DNA from: Longimicrobiales bacterium | Lineage (GTDB): Bacteria > Gemmatimonadota > Gemmatimonadetes > Longimicrobiales > Gaopeijiaceae | Length of the DNA stretch: 64,000 bases | Assembly: GCA_028278645.1 (NCBI GenBank) | Contig: JANQDZ010000087.1 | Coordinates: forward strand, 21,993 to 85,992 | Direction: 5' to 3' | Shown: piece after piece, positions 16,193 to 25,016 of the stretch | How the letters are laid out: each line of letters begins with the position of its first letter | Numbering within the stretch: the stretch's first letter is position 1 | The notes under the pieces: model-generated | What the model was told of the DNA's origin: nothing | What the model saw: the letters and a program-made list of their open reading frames with translations, nothing else | Database searches by the model: none | Position numbers and translations under genes: made by a program

Positions 16193-17196
16193 ACAACGCC
16201 CACCAACCTCGTCCTGAGTTCGTTCGCCACTTGGCCTGGCAGGTCAAGACGACCATCCGACGCGAAAACCGGTTCTCCCAGCGACCCGGTAGACGAAGGG
16301 CATGGGAGAAACTGCGCGTCTCCGCTCTGGTTCTGATCTCAATCCTTGTTGGCGTTGGTGGCGTGTTGGCAAAAGAAGAGATCCAAGAGGTTCAAGCTCA
16401 GGAGGTGCTCCTGGCGCGGATCAGAACCGAACTGAAAACAGCAGAGGCCCAACTCGAGCTTGGACGATCCCGTTTACAGGAGATCGAGCGCGAGTTGGCT
16501 GAACAGGGTCAGCAGGGTCGCCACGAAGCCCTGATCGCCGCTGTGCTGAGTGTTGGGGAGATAGAGACGACGGTCCTCAAACTCCGCCTGGACGAGGAGG
16601 AGATCCAAAAAACCGGAAAGGAGCCCAACGACGAGGTCTCTGCTCCAATTGTTGAAAGACGGGACTTCGTGACCGAGCGCCTTCACCTGGACGCGGCCCT
16701 CGCGGAGGAAAGATTGTCAGGGTGGAAGCGGAGCACGAAAGAGCTAGAGGATCTCGTCCGTAGCTTGCACTCCACCTCCGAGGAGAAGGAAAGCCTCGGA
16801 GCCGCTCTGGGAGAAGCCAGGAACCGCCTGCAGGAAACGCGGACCAATGTCGGAGAGGCCGAGAGAGCGTTGCGGGTCATCAGGGTCAAGCTGCTGCGCC
16901 GGCAGAACTATCTCGCCGGTGAAATCTCCGCAAGTGAGGTGAAAACCCAGGTGCGACTCGAGGAGCTTGACGCAGAACTCCTCTTCCGAGAGTTACTCCA
17001 TCGGATCGCCCACGAACGCCTGTGGGAACTCCAAGGGAGTGCTACTCAAGCCCGGGCCGCAGAAATTCGCCGGGCGCGGTCAGAGGCAATTCGGCGAGCG
17101 CAGTTAGAGGCTTTGACTCAGGATCTACTTCTCGGCCTCACCCAGGTCGAGATCGAAATGGGCCGGAGTGCCGCCCAGGGGGGCGGCGGATCCTGA
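16189..17196 (+). CDS. One-TM coiled-coil protein, putative membrane partner of the ECF sigma
   Basis: A 335-residue protein with a basic N-terminal cytoplasmic tail (residues 1-42), one membrane helix (about 43-61, VSALVLISILVGVGGVLAK) and then about 270 residues almost entirely of charged heptad-like helix, for example LELGRSRLQEIERELAEQG and ARNRLQETRTNVGEAERALR. Position and coupling to the sigma gene suggest an anti-sigma or sensor role, but no known anti-sigma domain (zinc finger, RseA-like) is visible in the tail. The protein ends in a run of glycines. Confidence 0.65.
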   Translation: MNNAHQPRPEFVRHLAWQVKTTIRRENRFSQRPGRRRAWEKLRVSALVLISILVGVGGVLAKEEIQEVQAQEVLLARIRTELKTAEAQLELGRSRLQEIERELAEQGQQGRHEALIAAVLSVGEIETTVLKLRLDEEEIQKTGKEPNDEVSAPIVERRDFVTERLHLDAALAEERLSGWKRSTKELEDLVRSLHSTSEEKESLGAALGEARNRLQETRTNVGEAERALRVIRVKLLRRQNYLAGEISASEVKTQVRLEELDAELLFRELLHRIAHERLWELQGSATQARAAEIRRARSEAIRRAQLEALTQDLLLGLTQVEIEMGRSAAQGGGGS

Positions 17197-17678
17197 CCGG
17201 ATAGGGAGGAACAACCTTAGTCCGCGCAGTTGAAGAGCCCGAGTCGCCCTCAGGGAGACCCTGCCAGCACTTCCTGGGCCTTCCTGTCCCAAGAACAACG
17301 CCCGGGACTCACCAATCAACGAAGGAAGAGTGGCCGTTCCTCGGTCGATGGGCAGGAGTGGCTCGTGGGGTCCAGTAGAACCCGTCCCACGGCCGCTGGC
17401 CGAGGGGGGCCATCTCTTTTCCTCACGGATCCCCTGACGAGAGCATCCTCCCTGGCCCGGCACTCAGCCCGGGTCCAAGGACCAAGAAGAGGTTCGAAAC
17501 CCTCTTTCGCGCAACGGTCCCGCTGCCCCCTGCATCAGATGGTAAAAGAGGCCGGGTTCCTCCCAACGACATTCGCATGCCCCCTCGTGGAGCCCACCCA
17601 GGATCCCTGTCCCAAGAACGGTCTCCCAGGATCACTAAACAGTAAAAGGTCCAACGAACCGGGAGCAGCCTATTTGAG
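17197..17678. other. 482-base gap before the second ECF module
   Basis: No coding potential that I trust: the frame 17230-17709 runs out of the region into the sigma gene in another frame and is Pro/Arg-rich. A 14-base direct repeat, CCTGTCCCAAGAAC, occurs at 17283-17296 and 17606-17619. The region presumably holds the promoter of the 17.7-20.5 kb operon. Confidence 0.35.
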
Positions 17679-18197
17679 ATGGATCGGTCCCAGTTGGAGC
17701 GAGAGCTAGAAAGGCACTACGCCGATGTGTGGACCTGGGCTCTAAGCTGTTGCAGGTGGGACCCGACCTCGGCTGAAGACGTCCTCCAGGAGGCTTTTTC
17801 TAGGATTCTCGGGGGGCAGGCCCGGCATGATGGGAAATCGGCTTTCCGGACCTGGCTTTTTGGTGTCGTACGGATCGTGGCCCTGGAGTATCGACGGTCC
17901 TGGAAGCGAAATGAGATCACCACTTCGTCGGATGGCGGCAACCCGGGCGCTGGGGTCTCCGATTCACCGAATCCGGATCAAGAAACGGAACGCGCAGAGC
18001 TCTCCCAACGGGTCCAGGACGCGCTGGCTATCCTCCCTCGCCGCCAACGGGAGGTATTAGAGCTCGTGTTCTTTCGAGACCATTCACTGGCTGAAGCAGC
18101 AAAGATCATGGGAATTCGGGAAGGAACCGTCAGCACGCACTACAAGCGCGGGAAGAGACGCCTGAAGCGAGAGCTCTCGGATGTCTGGTCGGGATAA
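17679..18197 (+). CDS. ECF-type RNA polymerase sigma factor
   Basis: A 172-residue sigma factor: region 2 contains DPTSAEDVLQEAFSRILGG and FRTWLFGVVRIVALEYRR, region 4 contains LAILPRRQREVLELVFFRDH and EAAKIMGIREGTVSTHYKRG. The linker (about residues 82-105) is rich in Ser, Gly, Asn and Pro. It heads a four-gene operon in which each later gene overlaps or touches its predecessor: one-TM protein, CpxP-like periplasmic protein, beta-propeller lipoprotein. That gene order suggests an envelope-stress or extracytoplasmic sensing module. Confidence 0.92.
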   Translation: MDRSQLERELERHYADVWTWALSCCRWDPTSAEDVLQEAFSRILGGQARHDGKSAFRTWLFGVVRIVALEYRRSWKRNEITTSSDGGNPGAGVSDSPNPDQETERAELSQRVQDALAILPRRQREVLELVFFRDHSLAEAAKIMGIREGTVSTHYKRGKRRLKRELSDVWSG

Positions 18198-18666
18198 GGA
18201 GATAAAAAGGGCTGAGACGCCTATGGATGAGAAACTGAAAGAGGCCCACAGGATCATTCGGAGCCGGTGGACGGAGAGGGCTCCACCGCTCGCCGAGCTC
18301 CTGGAAACGGCGAGGGCAAGCGGTCCTGATGTTGGCGAACCCGTGCGGCTGGTTCGGGTTCCTTTTCGAACGAAGCTCCGCGCGGGTACGTGGAAGTGGG
18401 CCACCGCCACCGCACTGGCAGTCCCAGTTGTGTTGACCGTGGTCCTGTTGGCCCGAAGGCCTGGGGAAGCTGAGAGGTTCGAGTCTCTCCTCGCCGAAGC
18501 GCAGGCCGAGACGAGGTTGGGATACTGGGAAGGCCCAACCGAGTTTCTCCTGGAGATCCCAGGGAACAGACTGAGCAGTTACGTCCCCACGATTACCTGG
18601 GCGGCGACCTGGCTTGAGACCGGACCGGACTTAGAGGACCTGACAAGGAACGGGAGTGAACCATGA
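18181..18666 (+). CDS. One-TM protein, putative anti-sigma partner
   Basis: A 161-residue protein (119 or more if started later) with a cytoplasmic N-terminal half, one membrane helix at about residues 75-92 (ATATALAVPVVLTVVLLARR) and a short extracytoplasmic tail. It overlaps the sigma gene by 17 bases if the first ATG is used; an ATG at 18223 (MDEKLKEAH) with AAAGGG eleven bases upstream is an alternative start that also removes the overlap. The layout and position fit an anti-sigma factor, but no recognised anti-sigma domain is seen. Confidence 0.65.
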   Translation: MSGRDKEIKRAETPMDEKLKEAHRIIRSRWTERAPPLAELLETARASGPDVGEPVRLVRVPFRTKLRAGTWKWATATALAVPVVLTVVLLARRPGEAERFESLLAEAQAETRLGYWEGPTEFLLEIPGNRLSSYVPTITWAATWLETGPDLEDLTRNGSEP

Positions 18667-19214
18667 GGACAATCATCATCTTGGCCGCACTATTCGGCCT
18701 CGTTTTTCCCCTCGGGGCTCAGGAACTCCAGTGGGAGGAATTGGAGAAGTCCACCCTGATTTCCAAGCGGCTGTTCCCACCCGATTTGATCCTTGAATGC
18801 CAGAGGGAGATTAACCTTCAGCCCCTACAGCGAACCCAGATTCTGGATGCCTTTCGGGAGCTTCAATCCGGTGAGACCGCCGACCTCCAGGTAAGACTTC
18901 TGGAAACCACCGTTGGACTCGACTCACTGCTCACCAAGGCGTTGGTTGACCAGACCGAGGCGTTGACGCAAATCGACCGGATCCTGGAAGCCGAGCGGTT
19001 GTTGAAAAGGCTTCATCTGAAGGCGTTGATCGAAATCAAGAACGTGCTCAACCACGAGCAACAGCAGTTCCTGACCAACGTACAAGAGGCCAGGAAACTG
19101 GTCGTGGAAGTAGCCGCCTCGGGAGAACTCAAGACGGGCGAAGATCCAAACTCGGGTTGGTTCTACGTCTACCCAGCTCGAGCCCGACGCCCAGCTTGCG
19201 GTGGATCGGGATGA
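18663..19214 (+). CDS. CpxP/Spy-like periplasmic helical protein
   Basis: A 183-residue protein with a clear signal peptide (residues 1-20, ending PLGAQ). The mature part is helical with the CpxP/Spy-like pattern of two LxxxQ helices: INLQPLQRTQILDAFRELQ and later IEIKNVLNHEQQQFLTNVQE. Proteins of this type sense or chaperone in the periplasm; Spy, CpxP and ZraP all modulate envelope-stress responses. ATGA overlap with the upstream gene. The last 30 residues (YPARARRPACGGSG) look like read-through into the next gene's leader and are probably not conserved. Confidence 0.7.
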   Translation: MRTIIILAALFGLVFPLGAQELQWEELEKSTLISKRLFPPDLILECQREINLQPLQRTQILDAFRELQSGETADLQVRLLETTVGLDSLLTKALVDQTEALTQIDRILEAERLLKRLHLKALIEIKNVLNHEQQQFLTNVQEARKLVVEVAASGELKTGEDPNSGWFYVYPARARRPACGGSG

Positions 19215-20533
19215 CCTCGGCGACGTATTCCCTTAGCCTCGCCCTCCTTCCTCTCCTTCTTGCGTGCGGGGCGGCAGGTGAGGGTGGCTCGGTTCAGGAT
19301 ACCGGCACTCGGGTCCTGGACGTCACCGTGGAAAAGCTCTTTTCCGTGGGAGGTGCCGAAGCACAGGAGGAATGGGAGCTGTTCTCCGGAAAGATCGAGG
19401 TCGCGATCGACGGAGAGGGTCGCCTTTACGTTCTCGACAAGATCCACGACCGGGTCACGGCTTTCACCCGGTCCGGTGAGGCCTCAACTGTTTTAGGAAG
19501 ACCCGGCCAAGGGCCAGGTGAATTCCGAATGCCCATGGGGATCCGAGCCATCGGGCTGGATGCGGTCTCCATCTACGACCCAGGACGAAGCGCCTTCCTC
19601 CACTACTCCTACAACGGGGATCTCCTAGGGGACATCCGTTTTGAAGGGATGCCCACCCTCGGGCGAGCCGTCCCTCATCCCGACGGATTCCTCGCACCGG
19701 GGCGGTTCTTTGCTCGGGGAGAGACTGCATCTGGAGGGGATGGGGAATCCGTAAACTTGGCGAGTGAAAGCGAGCGTGCCATTAGAGAAGTCCACCGTGC
19801 CTGGCGTCCGTCCTCGACCATGATCTCCGTCGGGTCAGGAGGCGGGGCGTCTCTTTCAGAGGCCCCTGACGCCTTCCAGCCACCATTGCTCATGGCTGGG
19901 TTACCGGATGGCACTATCCTCTTAGTGGATTCCGTGACTTACCGGATTCACCGGCTCAGCCAAGGAGGCGAGGAACTTGGTGTGATTACCCGACCGATTC
20001 GTCCGTTGGAGGTAGATGAGGATCTCCGACGAAAGGTGCGACAACGCCTCTTGGCTGCTGCCAGGGAGGGAGAAAAAGTGACTCGAATCGGGGATGCGAC
20101 GACGCGTAGGTCCGCACCTTCCGACGAAGAGCTTGAACAGGCCGAAGCTGCGATTCGCTCCATGGCCTTCCCTCGACAGATCCCGGTAATCGAGAACCTG
20201 GGGGTAGACGGTGATGGGCGGATCTGGGTGGGGCGGACGAGTGATCCGCCTGGTGGGATAGGTCCGATAGACCTCCTGGAGCCAGATGGGTCATACCTCG
20301 GAACCATCACAGGAGGTTCAATGGCTTTTCCCTCGACCTTCGGGCCGGATGGACTGATAGCCTGTGTCGAGGAGGATCAGGTTGATGTGCCGGTGGCTAC
20401 GGTCTTCCGAATCACGGGCCTTCCGGACGTCCAGTCTGGTATCCCTTCCCCACAACGCAATCTTCCCTCCGGTGGCCGACTGGGGTCGGATCTCGCCGGG
20501 GATGCCGTGAGGAAAAACCCTACAATTCCATAA
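19211..20533 (+). CDS. Lipoprotein with 6-bladed beta-propeller
   Basis: A 440-residue protein from the ATG at 19211, overlapping the previous stop (ATGA). Signal sequence followed by the lipobox LLAC (Cys about 19). The body carries NHL/6-bladed propeller strands, with GKIEVAIDGEGRLYVLDKIH, GRPGQGPGEFRMPMGI and later GVDGDGRIWVGRT. The GxGPGEF block is the hallmark of this bacterial family. A longer frame starts at 19157, but that would skip the lipoprotein signal. It is a distant relative of the gene at 60812. In this operon it may be the surface or periplasmic sensor feeding the sigma factor; that is inference. Confidence 0.85.
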   Translation: MTSATYSLSLALLPLLLACGAAGEGGSVQDTGTRVLDVTVEKLFSVGGAEAQEEWELFSGKIEVAIDGEGRLYVLDKIHDRVTAFTRSGEASTVLGRPGQGPGEFRMPMGIRAIGLDAVSIYDPGRSAFLHYSYNGDLLGDIRFEGMPTLGRAVPHPDGFLAPGRFFARGETASGGDGESVNLASESERAIREVHRAWRPSSTMISVGSGGGASLSEAPDAFQPPLLMAGLPDGTILLVDSVTYRIHRLSQGGEELGVITRPIRPLEVDEDLRRKVRQRLLAAAREGEKVTRIGDATTRRSAPSDEELEQAEAAIRSMAFPRQIPVIENLGVDGDGRIWVGRTSDPPGGIGPIDLLEPDGSYLGTITGGSMAFPSTFGPDGLIACVEEDQVDVPVATVFRITGLPDVQSGIPSPQRNLPSGGRLGSDLAGDAVRKNPTIP

Positions 20534-20774
20534 GGGCTGATCATAGAATCGACAGTCCACACAGGGTCTGGGTGGAATCTTGAACGGTCAATCTCAGACA
20601 CGAACCGTCCTGGTCCCCTGCGGCCTGTTCCCCCCGATCTCTGATCCGGGGCGACTCACGTACTGGGGTATTTTTCGGGTTGACCTGAGGGCTGCCGAGA
20701 GGGGCAGCGACAGATGAGCCTAATGCGGAAGTCGAGGTATTCGGAAGAATAGTCCGTGATGGTTTTGGGTCAGC

Positions 20775-21107
20775 CTACTCGACCAAGACGGCTAACCCAG
20801 CCATGAAAACAATGGAAAGGACCAAAGCTGCGCCAAACTTCACCATCACCCTCAGCCGGGCGATGTTGTTGATCCAGCAGTAGAGATATTTCACGAAGAG
20901 AGCGATTAGCAGACTGGTGATCGTAATCAGCACCGTTGTATCCACTATCGTCTTCGGCCCCATCCCAGAATTCTGCATCACCGACATCACCACAAGAACA
21001 ATGAGCAGTAGGACCCAGAGTACTTTGAACGCCATATCCCCCGCAGCCCGTTCAACAGCCTCTGACCGTTCGTCGTACCGCCCGAAGAACTCATCTATGA
21101 ACTTCAT
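20775..21107 (-). CDS. Small three-TM membrane protein paired with an HTH regulator
   Basis: A 110-residue protein with membrane segments at about residues 26-44, 54-74 and 86-108 and a charged N-terminus (MKFIDEFFGRYDERSE). It lies 12 bases downstream of a Cro/C1-type HTH gene. Such small HTH-plus-membrane pairs are common and of unknown function. A 240-base gap after the propeller gene holds nothing I can name. Confidence 0.7.
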   Translation of the reverse strand: MKFIDEFFGRYDERSEAVERAAGDMAFKVLWVLLLIVLVVMSVMQNSGMGPKTIVDTTVLITITSLLIALFVKYLYCWINNIARLRVMVKFGAALVLSIVFMAGLAVLVE

Positions 21108-21119
21108 CCTGGTTCTCCT

Positions 21120-21320
21120 CTAGTCCGCGTCCACCAGCAGGAACAGATCGTTCACATCCATGTCCAGACACCGCGCGATTGTAAGGGCCAATTTCACGGA
21201 CGGGCTGTAGGATCGGTTTTCGATGGCTGAGATTGTTTGGCGAGACACCCCCGCCATTTGGGCAAGCTCATCCTGAGTAACCCTGCGTTCGGCTCGCGCG
21301 ACACGAAGCCGGGTTTCCAT
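21120..21320 (-). CDS. Cro/C1-type (YozG-like) HTH transcriptional regulator
   Basis: A 66-residue protein that is one HTH domain: LRVARAERRVTQDELAQMAG, then VSRQTISAIENRSYSPSVKL and a short C-terminal helix ending DVNDLFLLVDAD. This compact form is the YozG/XRE type that usually precedes a small membrane protein, as here. It likely controls its own pair. Confidence 0.9.
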   Translation of the reverse strand: METRLRVARAERRVTQDELAQMAGVSRQTISAIENRSYSPSVKLALTIARCLDMDVNDLFLLVDAD

Positions 21321-21343
21321 TTCGTAGGGGCCAATCGCGCGCG

Positions 21344-22846
21344 TCAGTGTCTCAGGTCCTGTCCAGAGGAGGAGGTCGGTAGAACATGAACTTCTCCGTC
21401 TCCAAAAGCTCGGGCAAGGTCCGCGAGTGTTCGGCCTCCGAACTGGTGGGCCACCCGTTCGATGCTTTCTTGGTTCGGTTCATCGTCCCCCGCGCCGTAG
21501 CGTAGTGCGCCGTGGTCTCCAACGATGAGAATCACCAACTCCTCTGGCCGCAGGTACCTCCGCGCCGCGAGAAAAACGTCGTCTACTGTGACGCCTTCAT
21601 ACCGCTCGTCCCAACCCTCGTAGAATCCGAGCGGCAGACCGTCCGCTTCCAGGTTCGCGAAAGCCCTCACTGTGGAGCTTGGCCCTGAGAAGATTGAACG
21701 CAGGAGTTGTTTCCGGGACCTCTTCGCGAGGGCCAGCTCCGCTGGCGTGATAGGCTCTGTGCGGATCTTGAGGATTTCCCGGAGGATTAACTGGCTAGCA
21801 AAAACGACAGTGGAGTTCTTGGTTTGGCACTTCGCCACAAAGATCCCGGGGAAAAAATCGCCTCCGAGAAAATAAGCACCGACCGAATAGGCCAATCCGT
21901 ACTCACCTCGCACAACACGTGGGATTCGGGAGCTGAGGAATCCCGCCCCCAGAACCTGTCCAAGGATCTCTACTGCCGGATAATCCGGGTTGTCACTTGT
22001 GATCCCCAGATGACCAATCCGGATCATGCCCTGGCTTGGAGCAGTCTGCGGCTCTAACACATACACCCCAGGAGAAGGGCCGCCGAAAACTCCGAAAGGA
22101 GCAGGTGCAGCCTTCACCCCCATCCCCCACTTGCCGAAGGTGGACTCGAGGGTTCTTAGCATCCCTTCACGTTCGAATGCGCCGTAGACCACCAGGACCG
22201 CATTGGAGGCCACCCAAAAGCCTGTGTGCCACGTGATCACATCTTCCCTCGTGATTCCCAGAAGGTCCCTCCCTCCGCGACCGACGGTCGGTCGGCTCCC
22301 AACCCCATATACCAGTTGGTCGAAGGTGAAATTGGCCAACAGCCCAGGACGTGCTTTCGAGTTAGAGGCAGCCTCAATAGCCTCGTCTTTCGCATACCGA
22401 AAAGACTCCTCTGGGAACCCAGGGTCCGAAATCAAATCAAACCAGAGATCGAGACCTCTTTCCGCAAACCGTACAGGCAAAGACAGGGATCGGCTTGAGA
22501 CCGACCCAGCCAGAACGGCCATCTCTCGGTCGACCTCTGTTCTCGATCTGGACCGGGACCCACCCTCTCGGATTAGCGTCTCGGTCAGAGCGGCCACCCC
22601 TACCTTCCCTTCAGGTTCCAGGTAAGGGTTTGATGGGAACAGAAGTTCGGCATTGAACCACGGGGCTTGATGATCCTCGGCAATGTACACGACTAGTCCG
22701 TTCGAGAGTTCCGCGCGAAACTCGGACGGATTCGGCGGGGTGAACTCATCCTGTCCCACGAGAGGTGATACCAAGACAGTCGCTTGGACCAGGCATACTG
22801 AGAACAACTGACCTACGAATATGAGGCCTTTGGGGGATCGGCTCAT
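21344..22846 (-). CDS. M16-family peptidase-like protein, non-catalytic partner
   Basis: A 500-residue secreted M16 fold protein (hydrophobic N-terminus to about residue 30). The zinc site HxxEH is replaced: the corresponding block reads ALTETLIREGG. It keeps the partner-type Arg/Tyr segment RGEYGLAYSVGAY that helps bind substrate in trans. The frame opens with TTG at 22867, but ATG at 22846 has GGGAGGG eight bases upstream and lies four bases after the stop of the catalytic gene. Together the two genes make a classical active/inactive M16 heterodimer. Confidence 0.9.
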   Translation of the reverse strand: MSRSPKGLIFVGQLFSVCLVQATVLVSPLVGQDEFTPPNPSEFRAELSNGLVVYIAEDHQAPWFNAELLFPSNPYLEPEGKVGVAALTETLIREGGSRSRSRTEVDREMAVLAGSVSSRSLSLPVRFAERGLDLWFDLISDPGFPEESFRYAKDEAIEAASNSKARPGLLANFTFDQLVYGVGSRPTVGRGGRDLLGITREDVITWHTGFWVASNAVLVVYGAFEREGMLRTLESTFGKWGMGVKAAPAPFGVFGGPSPGVYVLEPQTAPSQGMIRIGHLGITSDNPDYPAVEILGQVLGAGFLSSRIPRVVRGEYGLAYSVGAYFLGGDFFPGIFVAKCQTKNSTVVFASQLILREILKIRTEPITPAELALAKRSRKQLLRSIFSGPSSTVRAFANLEADGLPLGFYEGWDERYEGVTVDDVFLAARRYLRPEELVILIVGDHGALRYGAGDDEPNQESIERVAHQFGGRTLADLARAFGDGEVHVLPTSSSGQDLRH

Positions 22847-22850
22847 CGCC

Positions 22851-24404
22851 TTAACCCTCCCGCTCAAGGATGCTGACCAGGCTGTTGTCTTTGGAGAGAT
22901 ACATTCTAGCGACTCTCATCAGATCATCCTCGGTCACAGACAAAATCCGGCGCTGTAGCTCGTCCAGGTACTCCCACTCGTGTATCGTCTCGATTTCGGC
23001 GAGCGGACTGGCCAGCCCGGACCCGCGATAGGCCTTGATGACACTGGCCTCCATCTGGTTCTTGACAGCCAAAAGCAGTTCCGGATCGACCGGCTCAGTC
23101 TTCGCTCTTTCGATGAACGCCCAAAGGGTTTCCTCAACCTCTGCGGGGCTAGCGACGGTGACTCTTTCTTCTTCTCTCAGGTCCGCCCGAATCGTGAATG
23201 AACCGTCATACATCAGGTTGGACAGATTGGCTGAGATTCGATCCACCTTCCGGCTCTCTTGCACCAGGGTCCGGTGGAGATCACCCGGGGGAAGCATGAA
23301 AAGGACACTCAGGACCGTGAGGGGCGCGATATCTCTATGCCAGATTGGCGGAGTGTGAAAACGGAGTTGAACGGTGGGGATGCCCGGAGCGCTGCCCACA
23401 AGACGTTTCTCGACCCTTGGCATGGAGAAGTCCGGACCGTGGAGGTCCTTGTAGTATTTTAGAGTGGGTTCTCTCGTGGGAATCCTGGGTGACGGCCCTT
23501 TGGACGGGATTTTCCCGAAGTATTTCCTCGCTAACGCAAAACCCTCCTCCGCTTCGAGGCCACCCACCAAAACGACCGTTGCATTCTCCGGTCGGTAGTA
23601 CAGTTCGCGGTACTCTTCCATGTCCTGGCGCGTGATCTCCCGAAGGTCGGAACTCCAGCCCGAGACCGGCCACTGATACGGACTAGCTGCATAGAATGCT
23701 GCCTCTACTTGTTCGTTGAAGAGCACCCGTGCACGATTCTCCCCCATCCTTCTTTCCTCGAGGACGACCTCCCGTTCAGAGTAGAACCCGCGGAGGATTG
23801 CGTTCTCCATTCGGTCAGCTTCGATTTCCAGGAATAGTCCTACCGATTCCTTGGGCAAAGTCACATAGAACTGAGTTTTTTCCTTTCCGGTCATCGCATT
23901 TGCGCCGCTTCCTCCTGCAGCCTTGTAGGCATCCAGAATGGCATTCTCATCGATGACCGTCTCTCGCTGTTCTTCGAGGAGACGGTCGAACTCCAACCTC
24001 AAGTTCGACACGTCCTGCTGATCCGGCCCATCCGATACACCTTCATCCTGAATCATGGCCCAGAGGCGATCCAGCTCACCTTGGATCTCCAGATCTCGAT
24101 CTAACATCCCCGGCTTCACCCCTCTGGTCTGCGTACCCTTGAACATCATGTGTTCAAGGAAATGGGAGATTCCCGTAATCCCGGGCCGCTCGTTCACCGA
24201 TCCAACCCGATATGCGATGATGCACCGGACTCGATCCATCTCCGGGTTCTCGGCTATAAGGACGGTGAGGCCGTTCTCAAGAGTTTCTTCATGCACCCGT
24301 CCTTCCACGGTCCACTCTTGGGAAGAGGACGCCGAAGGCCAAGCCAGAATGGTGAGGAAAAAGAAAGAAAGAGGAAGGAATACCGGCTTCTTGAACGAGG
24401 TCAT
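22851..24404 (-). CDS. M16-family zinc peptidase, catalytic subunit
   Basis: A 517-residue secreted metallopeptidase with a signal peptide (LPLSFFFLTILAWPSASS). The inverted zinc motif HFLEH is intact in ITGISHFLEHMMFKG, and the downstream third ligand lies in FLEIEADRM. Two M16 domains follow in order. The ATG at 24404 is preferred over a TTG at 24416 because GGAGG sits directly before it. It is transcribed ahead of its non-catalytic partner from the promoter at 24450-24478. Substrates of periplasmic M16 pairs are peptides or misfolded fragments. Confidence 0.93.
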   Translation of the reverse strand: MTSFKKPVFLPLSFFFLTILAWPSASSSQEWTVEGRVHEETLENGLTVLIAENPEMDRVRCIIAYRVGSVNERPGITGISHFLEHMMFKGTQTRGVKPGMLDRDLEIQGELDRLWAMIQDEGVSDGPDQQDVSNLRLEFDRLLEEQRETVIDENAILDAYKAAGGSGANAMTGKEKTQFYVTLPKESVGLFLEIEADRMENAILRGFYSEREVVLEERRMGENRARVLFNEQVEAAFYAASPYQWPVSGWSSDLREITRQDMEEYRELYYRPENATVVLVGGLEAEEGFALARKYFGKIPSKGPSPRIPTREPTLKYYKDLHGPDFSMPRVEKRLVGSAPGIPTVQLRFHTPPIWHRDIAPLTVLSVLFMLPPGDLHRTLVQESRKVDRISANLSNLMYDGSFTIRADLREEERVTVASPAEVEETLWAFIERAKTEPVDPELLLAVKNQMEASVIKAYRGSGLASPLAEIETIHEWEYLDELQRRILSVTEDDLMRVARMYLSKDNSLVSILEREG

Positions 24405-24449
24405 AGGATCCTCCAAAGGGTTCAGTTGAGACGAAAGTCACCTCGGAGA

Positions 24450-24490
24450 ATCGTAAAGTTTTATTTACGTTATGTCAACTATTCTTTACG
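24450..24490 (-). promoter_or_regulatory. Sigma70-type promoter with CGTAAA operator repeats for the M16 operon
   Basis: On the minus strand a perfect -35 (TTGACA, 24478-24473) and a -10 (TACGAT, 24455-24450) are separated by 17 bases. The motif CGTAAA/TTTACG occurs three times: 24452-24457 and 24464-24469 form an inverted repeat with a 6-base spacer covering the -10, and 24485-24490 lies just upstream of the -35. The layout is that of a repressor site over a strong promoter; the regulator is not identified. Confidence 0.75.
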
Positions 24491-24678
24491 TTCGCCAATG
24501 CTGTTTTCCTTGAATCTTTCCGCTTCGATTGGTCGTTCCGGTTCGTCACGATAAGCCTCCTTGGACTCCGCTTGGGGAGGGCATCCGATCTCTAACCTTG
24601 CCCTAAGCATCTGAGGCTATAAGATTGGACCTGTGGCCTCACTTACTTAGGCCAATAGCCCTTGCGGAGATTGAAGAA

Positions 24679-25014
24679 ATGGGTAACTCGCTTCAGGTCC
24701 TTCCGGGAACGGTCGCCCTCCTTGCTTTGGGCGCAATAGCCCGTGGAGGGCCTTTGCATGGTTTCCAGATCCTCCGGTGGATCCGCGACCGTTCGGACGG
24801 GGAATTCATGCTTGAGGAAGGAGCTCTCTATCCAGCACTTCACCGGATGGAGAAAAAAGGCTGGCTTGTCGCCAACTGGGCGGTCTCAGACAAGGGGCGC
24901 CGGGCGAAATTCTACAGGATAACCGCGAAGGGACAGCGGGCTTTGAAGCGAGAATCCGACGGATGGGCCCGTTACGTACGAGCGGTGGAGCGTGTAGTGG
25001 CCGAGGAGGGTTGA
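24679..25014 (+). CDS. PadR-family transcriptional regulator
   Basis: A 111-residue PadR protein with the blocks LQVLPGTVALLALGAIARGG, FMLEEGALYPALHRMEKKGW and GRRAKFYRITAKGQRALKRE. The frame opens at 24625, but homology starts at the ATG at 24679. It precedes the third ADOP permease by two bases, so this is again a regulator/permease operon. Confidence 0.92.
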   Translation: MGNSLQVLPGTVALLALGAIARGGPLHGFQILRWIRDRSDGEFMLEEGALYPALHRMEKKGWLVANWAVSDKGRRAKFYRITAKGQRALKRESDGWARYVRAVERVVAEEG

Positions 25015-25016
25015 TT

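Noticed and set aside
17283..17619. 14-base direct repeat CCTGTCCCAAGAAC, 323 bases apart
   Set aside because: Single pair without further structure; could be chance or old duplication, not a recognisable element.
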